The notes beneath the pieces were generated by a model. That model searched no databases. It was not told the origin of the DNA and was given only the letters and a program-made list of their open reading frames with translations. The translations under genes and the position numbers were made by a program. 64,000 nt of DNA from Chitinophagales bacterium (GTDB lineage Bacteria; Bacteroidota; Bacteroidia; Chitinophagales; UBA10324): the NCBI GenBank assembly GCA_019694975.1, contig JAIBAY010000001.1:254732-318731 (forward strand), written 5' to 3'. Within the stretch, counting starts at the first letter, position 1. The number at the start of each line of letters is the position of its first letter. Shown piece after piece: positions 55,419 through 63,941 of this stretch.

Positions 55419-56783
55419 ATGCTTACAACAAAAACAATCGCCTTTCATACGCTCGGATGTAAGCTGAATTTTTCAGAAACATCATCTATCTCCAGGCAGC
55501 TGGAAGCAGATGGATTCATGAAAGTGAGTTTGCATGAAACACCGGATGTGGTGGTTATCAATACCTGTTCCGTAACGGAAAATGCAGATAAAGAATGCCG
55601 GCAGATCGTGCGTAAAGCCCTCCGGTATAACCCGGCCGCGCAAATAGTTATCATCGGTTGCTATGCACAATTGAAACCAGATGAGATAGCCTCCATTGAA
55701 GGAGTTGATCTCGTGCTCGGCGCAAAAGAAAAATTCAGGTTGGCCGATTACCTCAAAACGCTGCCTGAAAAAAAGATGCCGGCAGAAAAGGGCGCCATTC
55801 ATTCCTGTGATGTAGCAGACGTCCGGCTTTTTGAGAGCAGCTATTCTACAGGAGAAAGAACGCGGGCTTTTCTGAAAGTACAGGACGGCTGTGACTACAG
55901 TTGCACCTTCTGCACGATCCCATTGGCACGCGGTAAAAGCCGCAGCGATACCATCCGTCATGTGATAGCACAGTCAGATCTGCTTGCTGAACTGGGCATC
56001 AGGGAAGTGGTGCTGACAGGCGTGAATATTGGTGATTTCGGAATTCATGATCCCTTATCAGGAAAAAGGCCTGAAACATTTTTCGGGCTTATTAAGTCAC
56101 TTGACAGGGAAAGCAGTATCGAACGGTTTCGTATTTCATCCTTAGAACCCAATCTGCTGAAAGATGAAATAATTGAATTTGTGGCGCAATCAAGGCGCTT
56201 CATGCCGCACTTTCATCTTCCATTGCAATCAGGTTCCGATAATATTCTGAAGAGGATGCAGCGCCGTTATCTTTCCGCTTTGTATGCCGGTCGGGTTGCC
56301 AGGATAAAATCTCTCATTCCCCACTGTTGTATCGGCGTGGATGTTATCACGGGATTTCCCGGCGAGACAGACGAAGAATTCCTGCAATCATATAATTTCA
56401 TTAACGCACTTGATGTCAGCTATCTGCACGTATTTACCTATTCTGAACGCGAAAATACCGTGGCTTCTGCACTGGATGGCAAGGTACCACTGCAGGTAAG
56501 GCAGGATAGAACCAGGATGCTGCGCATACTCTCCGAAAAAAAACGGCAGGAATTTTACCGGCAACAACTGGGAACAAAAAGAGATGTATTGTTTGAGCAG
56601 CCTTCAACACCATCTATGCAGGAAGGATTTACAGATAACTATGTTAAAGTGAAAGTAAACCAGTCTGCATTGTTAAGCGGAAAAATGGCTACTGTATGTT
56701 TAAAAGCAAATATGGAAGACTGGGTTCATGGAGAAATCGTATCTGAGAAAATGACGGCACCGGCACAAATGGTACCTGGATAA
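55419..56783 (+). CDS. mtaB: tRNA t6A37 methylthiotransferase MtaB
   Basis: The 454-residue radical-SAM methylthiotransferase converts N6-threonylcarbamoyladenosine at tRNA position 37 to its 2-methylthio form. The UPF0004 domain has Cys14, Cys50 and Cys81 for the auxiliary cluster. The radical-SAM motif is C158xxxC162xxC165 (GCDYSCTFCTIPLARG), followed by LTGVNIGDFG, LPLQSGSDNILKRM, and ITGFPGETDEEF. A TRAM-like C-terminal domain closes it. MtaB rather than MiaB/RimO is supported by HTLGCKLNFSE at the start and by the GVNIGDFG variant. Confidence 0.9.
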   Translation: MLTTKTIAFHTLGCKLNFSETSSISRQLEADGFMKVSLHETPDVVVINTCSVTENADKECRQIVRKALRYNPAAQIVIIGCYAQLKPDEIASIEGVDLVLGAKEKFRLADYLKTLPEKKMPAEKGAIHSCDVADVRLFESSYSTGERTRAFLKVQDGCDYSCTFCTIPLARGKSRSDTIRHVIAQSDLLAELGIREVVLTGVNIGDFGIHDPLSGKRPETFFGLIKSLDRESSIERFRISSLEPNLLKDEIIEFVAQSRRFMPHFHLPLQSGSDNILKRMQRRYLSALYAGRVARIKSLIPHCCIGVDVITGFPGETDEEFLQSYNFINALDVSYLHVFTYSERENTVASALDGKVPLQVRQDRTRMLRILSEKKRQEFYRQQLGTKRDVLFEQPSTPSMQEGFTDNYVKVKVNQSALLSGKMATVCLKANMEDWVHGEIVSEKMTAPAQMVPG

Positions 56784-57193
56784 ATTACCGTTGGAGATTC
56801 ACAGTACAACTCGTATTCCTGTTTATCCATTTTTTCTTTTGCATGAATAAAAATTCCCGGCCAAGCTGTATACGAAAAAAAATAGCTCCAGCCGAAACGA
56901 TAAACCTGCATTGTGCACGTTACGTCAACATTGAAAGATCACGGCGCTGAATTGTTCCGTGTATTGAATCCTGTTCCTTTTCATCTGCAATCGCAACCCC
57001 TCAATTGTTTTTAATGATATCAGTATCGCAATTAGTATTAAGGGCTCCGCAGTCAAAGAACACCCAACACGGCCATCTTCACGCCGTGCAGTACAGCGGT
57101 TTCTTGAAGTTTAGCATCTTTGTAAAAAATAGCGGGCAATAAATTACCGTTAATGCTGCCTGTTACATTATTCCATCCATACACCGACCGTTC
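56784..57193. other. Intergenic stretch before lgt
   Basis: There are 410 bases with no credible gene on either strand. A weak -7-like CATCTTTG lies near 57114-57121, 73 bases before the lgt start. No hairpin with a T-run is seen after mtaB. Confidence 0.45.
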
Positions 57194-58372
57194 ATGTACC
57201 CCAACTTAGGATATTTATTGGAAGACCTTTTTAATACAAAACTCAGCGGCGTTTTCACCCTGTTCTATGCATTGCAAAGTTTTGGATTTATGATGGCAAT
57301 GGCATTTTTGGCAGCTGCATGGACATTGTATCTTGAAGTAAAGAGAAAAGAAAATGAAAAGTTGTTGTTGCCTTTGCCCCGCAAAGTCAAAATCGGTGAG
57401 CCTGCCAGTGTAACGGACCTGGTGACCAATGGTATCACCGGTTTTATTATCGGTTTCAAGCTTATCGCCATCGTGCTTGACCTGAAAGATTTTACCGATA
57501 ATCCGCAGGCATTCATTCTTTCCACACGCGGCAACCTGTTGGGCGGTATCGCCATGGGTGCGCTGCTGCTTTACCTGAAATACCGCGAAAAGGAAAAAGA
57601 ACGCTTGCCGGAACCCGAAGAAAAAATCATCCAGGTCTGGCCACGGCAGATGATTGGTGATATTACTATCGTAGCTGCCATCAGTGGGCTGCTGGGTGCA
57701 AAGATTCTTGATAACCTTGAACATCTCGACGCTTTCCTCCATGATCCCATTGGCTCGATGCTTTCTTTCAGCGGTCTTGCCTTTTATGGCGGCTTGATTT
57801 TCGGTGCTGCCGGTTGCCTGTATTTTTGTTACCGCAATAAGTTACCCATGTTACACATGCTTGATGCTGCAGCACCGGGCCTCATGCTTGCATATGGTAT
57901 TGGCCGTATCGGTTGCCAGGTGGCCGGCGACGGTGACTGGGGCATTGATAACCTTAGTCCAAAGCCAGGCTGGTTTATTTTTCCCGACTGGGCATGGTCC
58001 TACAATTACCCGCATAATGTTAACCAGGACGGTATACCAATTCCGGGTTGTGAAGGCAAGTATTGTTATATGCTGGCCAATCCTGTGTTCCCAACACCAC
58101 TCTATGAAATTACTGCCGCACTGCTCATCTTTATTTTGCTGTGGATAGTTCGAAAAAAAATTTCCGTACCGGGAATATTATTCTCCATCTACCTGGTACT
58201 GGGCGGCATCGAGCGGTTTTTTATAGAAAAAATCCGGGTTGACATCAAATATCATTATGCCGGTTTCACCGCTACACAGGCACAACTCATTGCTATCGGA
58301 ATGATTGTTTTAGGCCTTGCAGGCATTATTTTTTTACGAAGAAAATATACCACATCTCATAAGGATACATAA
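57194..58372 (+). CDS. lgt: Prolipoprotein diacylglyceryl transferase (Lgt family)
   Basis: The 392-residue inner-membrane enzyme has about seven membrane helices. It transfers diacylglycerol from phosphatidylglycerol to the lipobox Cys of prolipoproteins. The Lgt signature region appears as AYGIGRIGCQVAGDGDWG near 235-252, differing from the usual GRxGCxxxGCCYG; TPLYEI near 303 and GIERFFIEKIR near 345-355 also fit. It is longer than the 260-290 residues of proteobacterial Lgt because of a loop at about 55-135, a form I associate with Bacteroidota. Forty bases separate it from the next gene, probably cotranscribed. Confidence 0.85.
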   Translation: MYPNLGYLLEDLFNTKLSGVFTLFYALQSFGFMMAMAFLAAAWTLYLEVKRKENEKLLLPLPRKVKIGEPASVTDLVTNGITGFIIGFKLIAIVLDLKDFTDNPQAFILSTRGNLLGGIAMGALLLYLKYREKEKERLPEPEEKIIQVWPRQMIGDITIVAAISGLLGAKILDNLEHLDAFLHDPIGSMLSFSGLAFYGGLIFGAAGCLYFCYRNKLPMLHMLDAAAPGLMLAYGIGRIGCQVAGDGDWGIDNLSPKPGWFIFPDWAWSYNYPHNVNQDGIPIPGCEGKYCYMLANPVFPTPLYEITAALLIFILLWIVRKKISVPGILFSIYLVLGGIERFFIEKIRVDIKYHYAGFTATQAQLIAIGMIVLGLAGIIFLRRKYTTSHKDT

Positions 58373-58412
58373 AAGGGAAACCTTAAAAATTTATTCATCT
58401 TAAAGTTGTTTC

Positions 58413-59453
58413 GTGAATACTCAGCTTATATGGATGCTGCTACTGCTGTCATGCTGCTCCTGCAGTGCTGACCGATATATCCTGGAGACCCGCTTCAGCG
58501 ACTGCCCTGTTCCGCCTCCGCCTGATTACGGAACAGCTGATGCATGGGCTTCGCTTCCATTCAAAAAAGATCCGGCAGACAGTGTTGCCGGAAAAAACAA
58601 CAACAATGGAGAAGCGTTGTCCATCGCCGATGTTTTTTTTATTCATCCCACCATATTCACCTACAAACCAACATCTGCATACCAATGGAATGGCGATGTG
58701 AATGATCCGGTGCTCAATAAAGAAGCAGATGAGAGTACCATTCTTTACCAGGCCAGTGTTTTTAATGGTTCCTGCCGGGTATTTGCGCCGCGTTACCGGC
58801 AGGCTCATATCTCCGCATTTTACAAGGATGATGCAACGGATGGAAAAAAAGCGCTTGATATTGCATATGCTGATGTGAGCACAGCCTTTGCCTATTACCT
58901 TGCTCACTACAATAACGGAAGGCCGGTCATCATTGCCGCACACAGTCAGGGCACCTTACATGCTTTGCATCTGTTGCAGGATTATTTTACAGATGATTCG
59001 TTAAAGAAACGGCTGGTGGTTGCTTACCTCGTCGGAATGCCGATTAACCCGGATTCACTCCCTTTTCTTCAACCTTGCCAAACGCCTGATCAAACCGGAT
59101 GCTATTGCACCTGGAGTACCTACGCCAGGAACTATTATCCGCCATATTACAATAATGGATTATCGCATGCCATCTGTACCAATCCGCTGTCATGGAAGAC
59201 TGATTCAGCCTTTTGTGGTGCGAACCTGAATGAAGGCGGCATTCTGAGAAACTTTGAAAAAGTGTACCCACAACTCTGCAATGCACAGGTTCATGATGGC
59301 ATGTTATGGATTGACAAACCCGACTTCCGGGGCAGCAGGCTGCTGAACATTAAAAATTACCATGTTGCAGATTATAATCTTTTCTATTTCAATATCCGGA
59401 GAAACGTAAAACAGCGGATTGAATCATTCCGGAGCGCGTCCTCCTCACATTGA
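58413..59453 (+). CDS. DUF3089 family alpha/beta-hydrolase lipoprotein
   Basis: The 346-residue protein has a short signal with Cys-rich lipobox (LLSCCSC, Cys14-17). A DUF3089 alpha/beta-hydrolase-like domain follows: IADVFFIHPT (71-80), FAPRYRQAHI (124-133), and the nucleophile elbow IIAAHSQGT with Ser178. A conserved C-terminal segment HDGMLW/DYNLFYFNIR carries the probable catalytic His region. It is a lipase/esterase-like enzyme of unknown substrate on the envelope. The start is GTG at 58413. Its stop overlaps the convergent rhodanese gene end by 9 bases. Confidence 0.8.
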   Translation: MNTQLIWMLLLLSCCSCSADRYILETRFSDCPVPPPPDYGTADAWASLPFKKDPADSVAGKNNNNGEALSIADVFFIHPTIFTYKPTSAYQWNGDVNDPVLNKEADESTILYQASVFNGSCRVFAPRYRQAHISAFYKDDATDGKKALDIAYADVSTAFAYYLAHYNNGRPVIIAAHSQGTLHALHLLQDYFTDDSLKKRLVVAYLVGMPINPDSLPFLQPCQTPDQTGCYCTWSTYARNYYPPYYNNGLSHAICTNPLSWKTDSAFCGANLNEGGILRNFEKVYPQLCNAQVHDGMLWIDKPDFRGSRLLNIKNYHVADYNLFYFNIRRNVKQRIESFRSASSSH

Positions 59454-59747
59454 TAGATAAGCGGTGATTCCGCCTTTTAAATTGTAAAGGTTATTATAAT
59501 CCTGCTTCTCCTGCAACCGCTGAATGGCGATATGACTGCGCAGGCCCACTTTACAACAGATGATTACAGGCCGGTCTGTGGCGATTCTTTGCCTGTTCGA
59601 CATCAGCTCATCTAATGGAATAAATTCACCTCCGATGTTTGCGGCTTCTCTTTCAGCAGGCTCTCTCACATCAATCAATTGAAACCGGACACCTGACTGC
59701 ATCATCCGCTTCAGTTCCTCAGGCAGCATTTCTTTTACTGTTTGCAT
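59445..59747 (-). CDS. Single-domain rhodanese
   Basis: The 100-residue rhodanese-like sulfurtransferase has LIDVREPAEREAANIGGEFIPLDEL at 24-48, typical of the fold, and the active-site loop CCKVGLRSHIAIQRL with the catalytic Cys near 70. The open frame reaches 59897, but MQTVKEMLPEELK at 59747 is the usual start. It lies 100 bp downstream of thiH as the last gene of the thiamine operon. In many Bacteroidota this place is taken by a ThiF/MoeB protein whose C-terminus is a rhodanese domain; here only the rhodanese part is present. It may supply sulfur for thiazole formation. Confidence 0.82.
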   Translation of the reverse strand: MQTVKEMLPEELKRMMQSGVRFQLIDVREPAEREAANIGGEFIPLDELMSNRQRIATDRPVIICCKVGLRSHIAIQRLQEKQDYNNLYNLKGGITAYLSM

Positions 59748-59847
59748 TTTTGACCAATTCAATAAATTGTAAATGTTGTAAGGTGTCTGCCCGTGAAAAA
59801 AAATATTTGCGCAGCGGTTGATGTTCCGACAACAAATCAATGTTTCG

Positions 59848-60978
59848 CTATACAGCAAATACCCTGTCCCAGTCTTTCCATACCGGCTCATAACCATTGG
59901 AGATCAACATCTCCGCCACTGCGGCCGGCGAACGGTTATCCGCAATTTCAAACTGTTCGAGTGCCTGTAACTTTGCAGCATATCCTCCGGGATCAGTTCT
60001 CGATCCGGCGCTGATGGAAGTGATGCCCAATTTAACAGCATGATTGCGGAATACAGGTGACTCACGCGTTGACAACGACAACTCCGCATTTTCATTGAAT
60101 ATGCGATAAGCACAAATCAGTTGTACCAGTTGCCTGTCGGTGATCGGATGGTTGGGTTCCTGGCATCCGAGCGCCGGACGTAACCTCGGAAATGAAATGG
60201 AATACTTCGTCTTCCAATAGTGCTTTTCAAGGTAGTGAAGATGTAAAGCTGTGTAGAAAGAATCCACTCTCCAGTCTTCAAGGCCAAGCAATACCCCAAG
60301 TCCCATGCGATGTACGCCTGCCATTCCCAGTCGGTCAGGAGTTTGTAAACGGTAATTGAAATTGCTCTTTTTGCCTTTCGGGTGATATTGCCTGTAGTTT
60401 TCTTCCCGGTAAGTTTCCTGGTACACGAGCACTGTATTTACTCCTGCATTAATCAGTCTTTCATATTCAAACTGTTCCAGCGGCTGCACTTCCAGCATTA
60501 TATTAGAAAAATAGGGGCGGATCAATGCAATCATCTTCTCAAAATAATCTGTGCCAACAGATTGGTTTGCTTCACCGCTTACCAGCAATACATGATCGTA
60601 ACCATATCGCTTGATCACTTCAACCTCTTTCAATAGCTGCTCTTCATTTAAAGTGATGCGGGCGATTTTATTATCGAGACTGAATCCACAGTAGGTGCAG
60701 ATATTCTGGCATTCATTGGATAGGTAGAGCGGAATATACATCTGCATTACATGACCAAACCGGTGTAAGGTCAGCTGATGACTCAATTGCGCCATAGGCT
60801 CGAGCATGCGTTCTGCTGCAGGAGAAATAAGTGCCATAAAATCTTCAGGCGTGCCATTCCCTGCCTTTTGCATGGCTCTTTCCACATCGCTTGTGGTCGA
60901 CGCATAGATACGTGCAGCGACATCGTCCCAGGAATACTGGTCGAATACATGGCGGAACAGATTTGTTGTTGCTGTCAT
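59848..60978 (-). CDS. thiH: 2-Iminoacetate synthase ThiH
   Basis: The 376-residue radical-SAM tyrosine lyase makes dehydroglycine (2-iminoacetate) from tyrosine for thiazole synthesis with ThiG. The cluster motif is Cys90-x3-Cys94-x2-Cys97 in SNECQNICTYCGF. The BATS domain follows at about 245-360, with the LSTRESPVFRNH and SAGSRTDPGGY blocks. The length is normal. It is downstream of thiG with a 144-bp gap, larger than the other spacings in this operon. Use of ThiH (not glycine oxidase ThiO) implies an anaerobic-type route that is common in Bacteroidota. Confidence 0.95.
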   Translation of the reverse strand: MTATTNLFRHVFDQYSWDDVAARIYASTTSDVERAMQKAGNGTPEDFMALISPAAERMLEPMAQLSHQLTLHRFGHVMQMYIPLYLSNECQNICTYCGFSLDNKIARITLNEEQLLKEVEVIKRYGYDHVLLVSGEANQSVGTDYFEKMIALIRPYFSNIMLEVQPLEQFEYERLINAGVNTVLVYQETYREENYRQYHPKGKKSNFNYRLQTPDRLGMAGVHRMGLGVLLGLEDWRVDSFYTALHLHYLEKHYWKTKYSISFPRLRPALGCQEPNHPITDRQLVQLICAYRIFNENAELSLSTRESPVFRNHAVKLGITSISAGSRTDPGGYAAKLQALEQFEIADNRSPAAVAEMLISNGYEPVWKDWDRVFAV

Positions 60979-61122
60979 AGCTGCTTGCTTATTCTTAATT
61001 GGCTGGCCAGGAAAAAATACCGGCCGCCTGCTGCAAAAAAATCAAACCTTCCGGCGACGTCACTGAAAAAACAATGCAGTGCTCCGGTATCTTTTGCCAT
61101 ACACATTGGTTTTTGCATCATG

Positions 61123-61893
61123 TTATTCCTCCAGAAATGCTGTAAGCGGACTGCTGGCCGTTGCGAATGAAGAAGTGGTTCCGAGTCTTGACTCATATGC
61201 AAGCCTGCCAGCTTCCACTGCCCATTTAAAAGCCATTGACATGTTTGCAGGATCTTCCGCCACGGCAATAGCCGTATTTACCAACACGGCATCGGCACCC
61301 ATCTCCAATGCTGCTGCAGCATGTGAAGGTGCACCGATACCTGCATCAATAATAACCGGCACATTACTTTCGCGGATAATGATTTCCAGCATATCTCTTG
61401 TCTGCAATCCTTTGTTGGAACCAATAGGTGCGCCAAGTGGCATCACCGCCGCTGTACCCACTTCTTCCAGCCGCTTACACAAAACGGCATCGGCATTAAC
61501 ATATGGCAATACGATGAATCCCGATTTCACCAATGCTTCTGCAGCGAGGAAGGTCTCCACCGGATCCGGCAAAAGATATCTTGGGTCAGGATGTATCTCC
61601 AGCTTCAGCCAGTTTGTTTCGAGTGCTTCCCTGCCCAGTTCTGCAGCAAGGATGGCTTCCCTTGCATTTCTTGCGCCGCTGGTATTGGGCAACAGCTGAA
61701 TGGGCAGCGACTTCAGGAACTTGCCCATGTCTTCATCATTCTTTGAAACATCCACCCGCTTAAGTGCCACGGTTACCATTTGTGTGCCCGATGCTGCTAT
61801 GGCTTGTTTCATCAATTGCATGGAACTGAACTTTCCGCTGCCCAGTAAGAGGCGTGACTGAAACCGCTGACCGGCAATGATGAGGTCTTTCAT
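61123..61893 (-). CDS. thiG: Thiazole synthase ThiG
   Basis: The 256-residue TIM-barrel enzyme joins deoxyxylulose 5-phosphate, 2-iminoacetate and ThiS-thiocarboxylate sulfur to the thiazole phosphate. Landmarks are [12 protein letters not shown] at the start, TVALKRVD (near 41-48, family-conserved), [15 protein letters not shown] near 96-110, the phosphate-binding [13 protein letters not shown], and [28 protein letters not shown]. It overlaps thiE by four bases, showing translational coupling. Confidence 0.95.
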   Translation of the reverse strand: MKDLIIAGQRFQSRLLLGSGKFSSMQLMKQAIAASGTQMVTVALKRVDVSKNDEDMGKFLKSLPIQLLPNTSGARNAREAILAAELGREALETNWLKLEIHPDPRYLLPDPVETFLAAEALVKSGFIVLPYVNADAVLCKRLEEVGTAAVMPLGAPIGSNKGLQTRDMLEIIIRESNVPVIIDAGIGAPSHAAAALEMGADAVLVNTAIAVAEDPANMSMAFKWAVEAGRLAYESRLGTTSSFATASSPLTAFLEE

Positions 61894-62555
61894 ATATTTC
61901 TCATTTCGTTTTCTGAAAACGTATTTATCAATTCAGCAAGGAACTGCCGCGCAGCTTCCTGCGGATGCACCGATTTATTGATGGCACCAGATACGGCAAT
62001 GCCGGCAATACCGGTTTCCATCAGTGGCTTCACATCCGCCTGCTCAATGCCTCCTATTGCAATCACCGGCAGAAAAAATGCATGTTGCTGCATCATACGC
62101 ATGATGTCCCGTATTCCTGCCAGTCCTAACACAGCATCCAGTTTATCCTTTGTGCTGGTGAAACGGAAGGGGCCCAATCCGGCATAGTGCACTTTAGCAT
62201 CCTTAAGTTTCCACAATTCATCCCATGAATGCGCTGATACGCCAATGATGGCCTTTTCTCCCAGCATCTTAACAGCATCCGACCAGTGCATATCAGTTTG
62301 CCCCAGGTGAACACCATCTGCGCCTGCTTCCTTTGCTATCGCAGCATCATCGTTGATGATCAGCGTGGCGCCATAAGCACGGGTGATGGCGCGTACCTCC
62401 CTGGCAACCTGCAGCCATTCATCCCTTTCCGTATTTTTCATACGAAGCTGCACCCAGGAAACGCCTGCTTCGCAAGCCATTCTGACCTGCACGGTATGCG
62501 TAAAACCTGGCAGGTCTTGTGTGAGATAGTGCAGGGATGCAATCTGTCTACGCAT
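61890..62555 (-). CDS. thiE: Thiamine phosphate synthase ThiE
   Basis: The 221-residue TIM-barrel enzyme joins HMP-diphosphate and thiazole phosphate to thiamine phosphate. Landmarks are VQLRMKN (near 36-42), [25 protein letters not shown] (66-90), [22 protein letters not shown] and [10 protein letters not shown]. All of the pyrophosphate- and thiazole-site blocks are present, so this is the likely functional ThiE of the operon. It overlaps thiD by 8 bp and thiG by 4 bp. Confidence 0.93.
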   Translation of the reverse strand: MRRQIASLHYLTQDLPGFTHTVQVRMACEAGVSWVQLRMKNTERDEWLQVAREVRAITRAYGATLIINDDAAIAKEAGADGVHLGQTDMHWSDAVKMLGEKAIIGVSAHSWDELWKLKDAKVHYAGLGPFRFTSTKDKLDAVLGLAGIRDIMRMMQQHAFFLPVIAIGGIEQADVKPLMETGIAGIAVSGAINKSVHPQEAARQFLAELINTFSENEMRNI

Positions 62556-63324
62556 ACGCCGAAAGCAGTTTGATCAAACGATGCTCTCCCAACAAATCAA
62601 TTGTACTCATTAAAAATTCAAATGTGTAAGCCTTTGCCTGCCCGCAACTGTTTTTTAGATCATGACCCTGCGCAAGTAATGCGGTGATGGCACTCGACAA
62701 AACACAACCTGAACCATGCTTTCTAAAGCCATTCAATTCCGGTGAAATAAAATTCCACCGCTGATTGCCGTGCAGCAGTACATCCGTTATTTTTCCATCC
62801 TCAGACGGATAACTTTTCAGGTAGACATTCGTGAATTGCTGCAAACTGGTTGTTGCGGCTAATGCATCTTCATTTTTCAACCATGCTTTCGCCTCCTCTG
62901 CATTCGGGGTGACGAGATAAACTTTCTTACAACAGTTTATAAACTCCTCCGTTTTGTAGTTATGATGAAATTCGAATCCGGCAGATGCATTGATTATTGG
63001 ATCCCAGATTATTTTCACGTGAGGAAAGTGCGAATGGAGATAGTGCAGGATGGTATTCAGTTCATCAAGACTTTCCACTATGCCAATTTTCATAAATTCA
63101 ACAGGGTACTTTTCCAGCAGCAATTGCAGCTGTGCAATAATTTCTTCCGTCTCAATCCATCGCACCTTGTAAAACCGGTCTTCTGTCTGCATGGTAAGTG
63201 CGGTGCAAACACCCAATCCATACACGCCCAGTTGTTCAGCTGTTTTAATGTCGGCCAGTATACCGGCACCGGCAGAAGGATCGAACCCAGCAAGGCTGAT
63301 TATGTAGCGACGTTGCTTTTGCAT
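62548..63324 (-). CDS. thiD: Hydroxymethylpyrimidine/phosphomethylpyrimidine kinase ThiD
   Basis: The 258-residue ribokinase-like enzyme phosphorylates HMP and HMP-P. Landmarks are SLAGFDPSAGAGILADIKTAEQL near 10-32, DPIINASAGFEF near 105-116, VTPNAEEAKAWL near 134-145 and the anion-hole GSGCVLSSAITALLAQG near 207-223 (usually GTGCTLS). It is somewhat diverged but complete. It overlaps the TenI-like gene by 25 bp and thiE by 8 bp, so translation is tightly coupled. Confidence 0.92.
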   Translation of the reverse strand: MQKQRRYIISLAGFDPSAGAGILADIKTAEQLGVYGLGVCTALTMQTEDRFYKVRWIETEEIIAQLQLLLEKYPVEFMKIGIVESLDELNTILHYLHSHFPHVKIIWDPIINASAGFEFHHNYKTEEFINCCKKVYLVTPNAEEAKAWLKNEDALAATTSLQQFTNVYLKSYPSEDGKITDVLLHGNQRWNFISPELNGFRKHGSGCVLSSAITALLAQGHDLKNSCGQAKAYTFEFLMSTIDLLGEHRLIKLLSAYA

Positions 63325-63929
63325 AGATGCTGTACCCGTTTGAATTTTTCTACCGGCTCATCCGATTTCCAAATGCTGCCCAGCAAAGCCACTCCATAAA
63401 ATCCAAGCCCGGCCGCCTTTTCAATTTTATCTTCATCCACACCGCCCAATGCAAATACCTTGTAATCTGACTTACTGATGACCTTCTGCAGAGAGTCTTC
63501 ATGAAACGTGCTGCGATAACCAATCTTGGAGATACTGTCGAAAACCGGACTCAGAAAAACATATGCATAATCAAAGCGCTCTGTTCTTAAGGAACCGATT
63601 GTATGAAAGCCGGCCGTGATTTCCAACTGTGGCCGCCTCAACTTCAGGTATTTCATCAGCAGCCATGTTTGCCAGTAATGCCGCTTACGGTGATGCTCAG
63701 TGATATGAATGCCGGCGAGTTTATATGGTACACATAACTCATGATGCGAATGAATGACGATACGGTCACGATATTCCACCGGAACCCTGTTCAGTAATCT
63801 CCGCAGTTTGTTAGTGCTGAACCTGGGCTTGCGTAAGTGGTATCTTTCAAGGCCGGCTTTAAAAAGCGCGGTCATGATTTTCACTTCATCAGCTACCTCT
63901 TCAGGACTGGATATCACCACTACTTTCAT
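63300..63929 (-). CDS. TenI/ThiE-like protein
   Basis: The 209-residue TIM-barrel protein belongs to the thiamine phosphate synthase/TenI superfamily. YHLRKPRFS (30-38), IVIHSHHEL (57-65), GIHITEHHR (73-81), FLSPVFDSISKIGY (near 122-135) and FALGGVDEDKI (151-161) match the family in order. The D/N residues of the ThiE pyrophosphate site (INDD) are replaced by IHSHH, which suggests a TenI-type thiazole tautomerase or a role other than coupling. It is the first complete gene of the operon seen here. Confidence 0.85.
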   Translation of the reverse strand: MKVVVISSPEEVADEVKIMTALFKAGLERYHLRKPRFSTNKLRRLLNRVPVEYRDRIVIHSHHELCVPYKLAGIHITEHHRKRHYWQTWLLMKYLKLRRPQLEITAGFHTIGSLRTERFDYAYVFLSPVFDSISKIGYRSTFHEDSLQKVISKSDYKVFALGGVDEDKIEKAAGLGFYGVALLGSIWKSDEPVEKFKRVQHLCKSNVAT

Positions 63930-63941
63930 TTATCCAAAATA

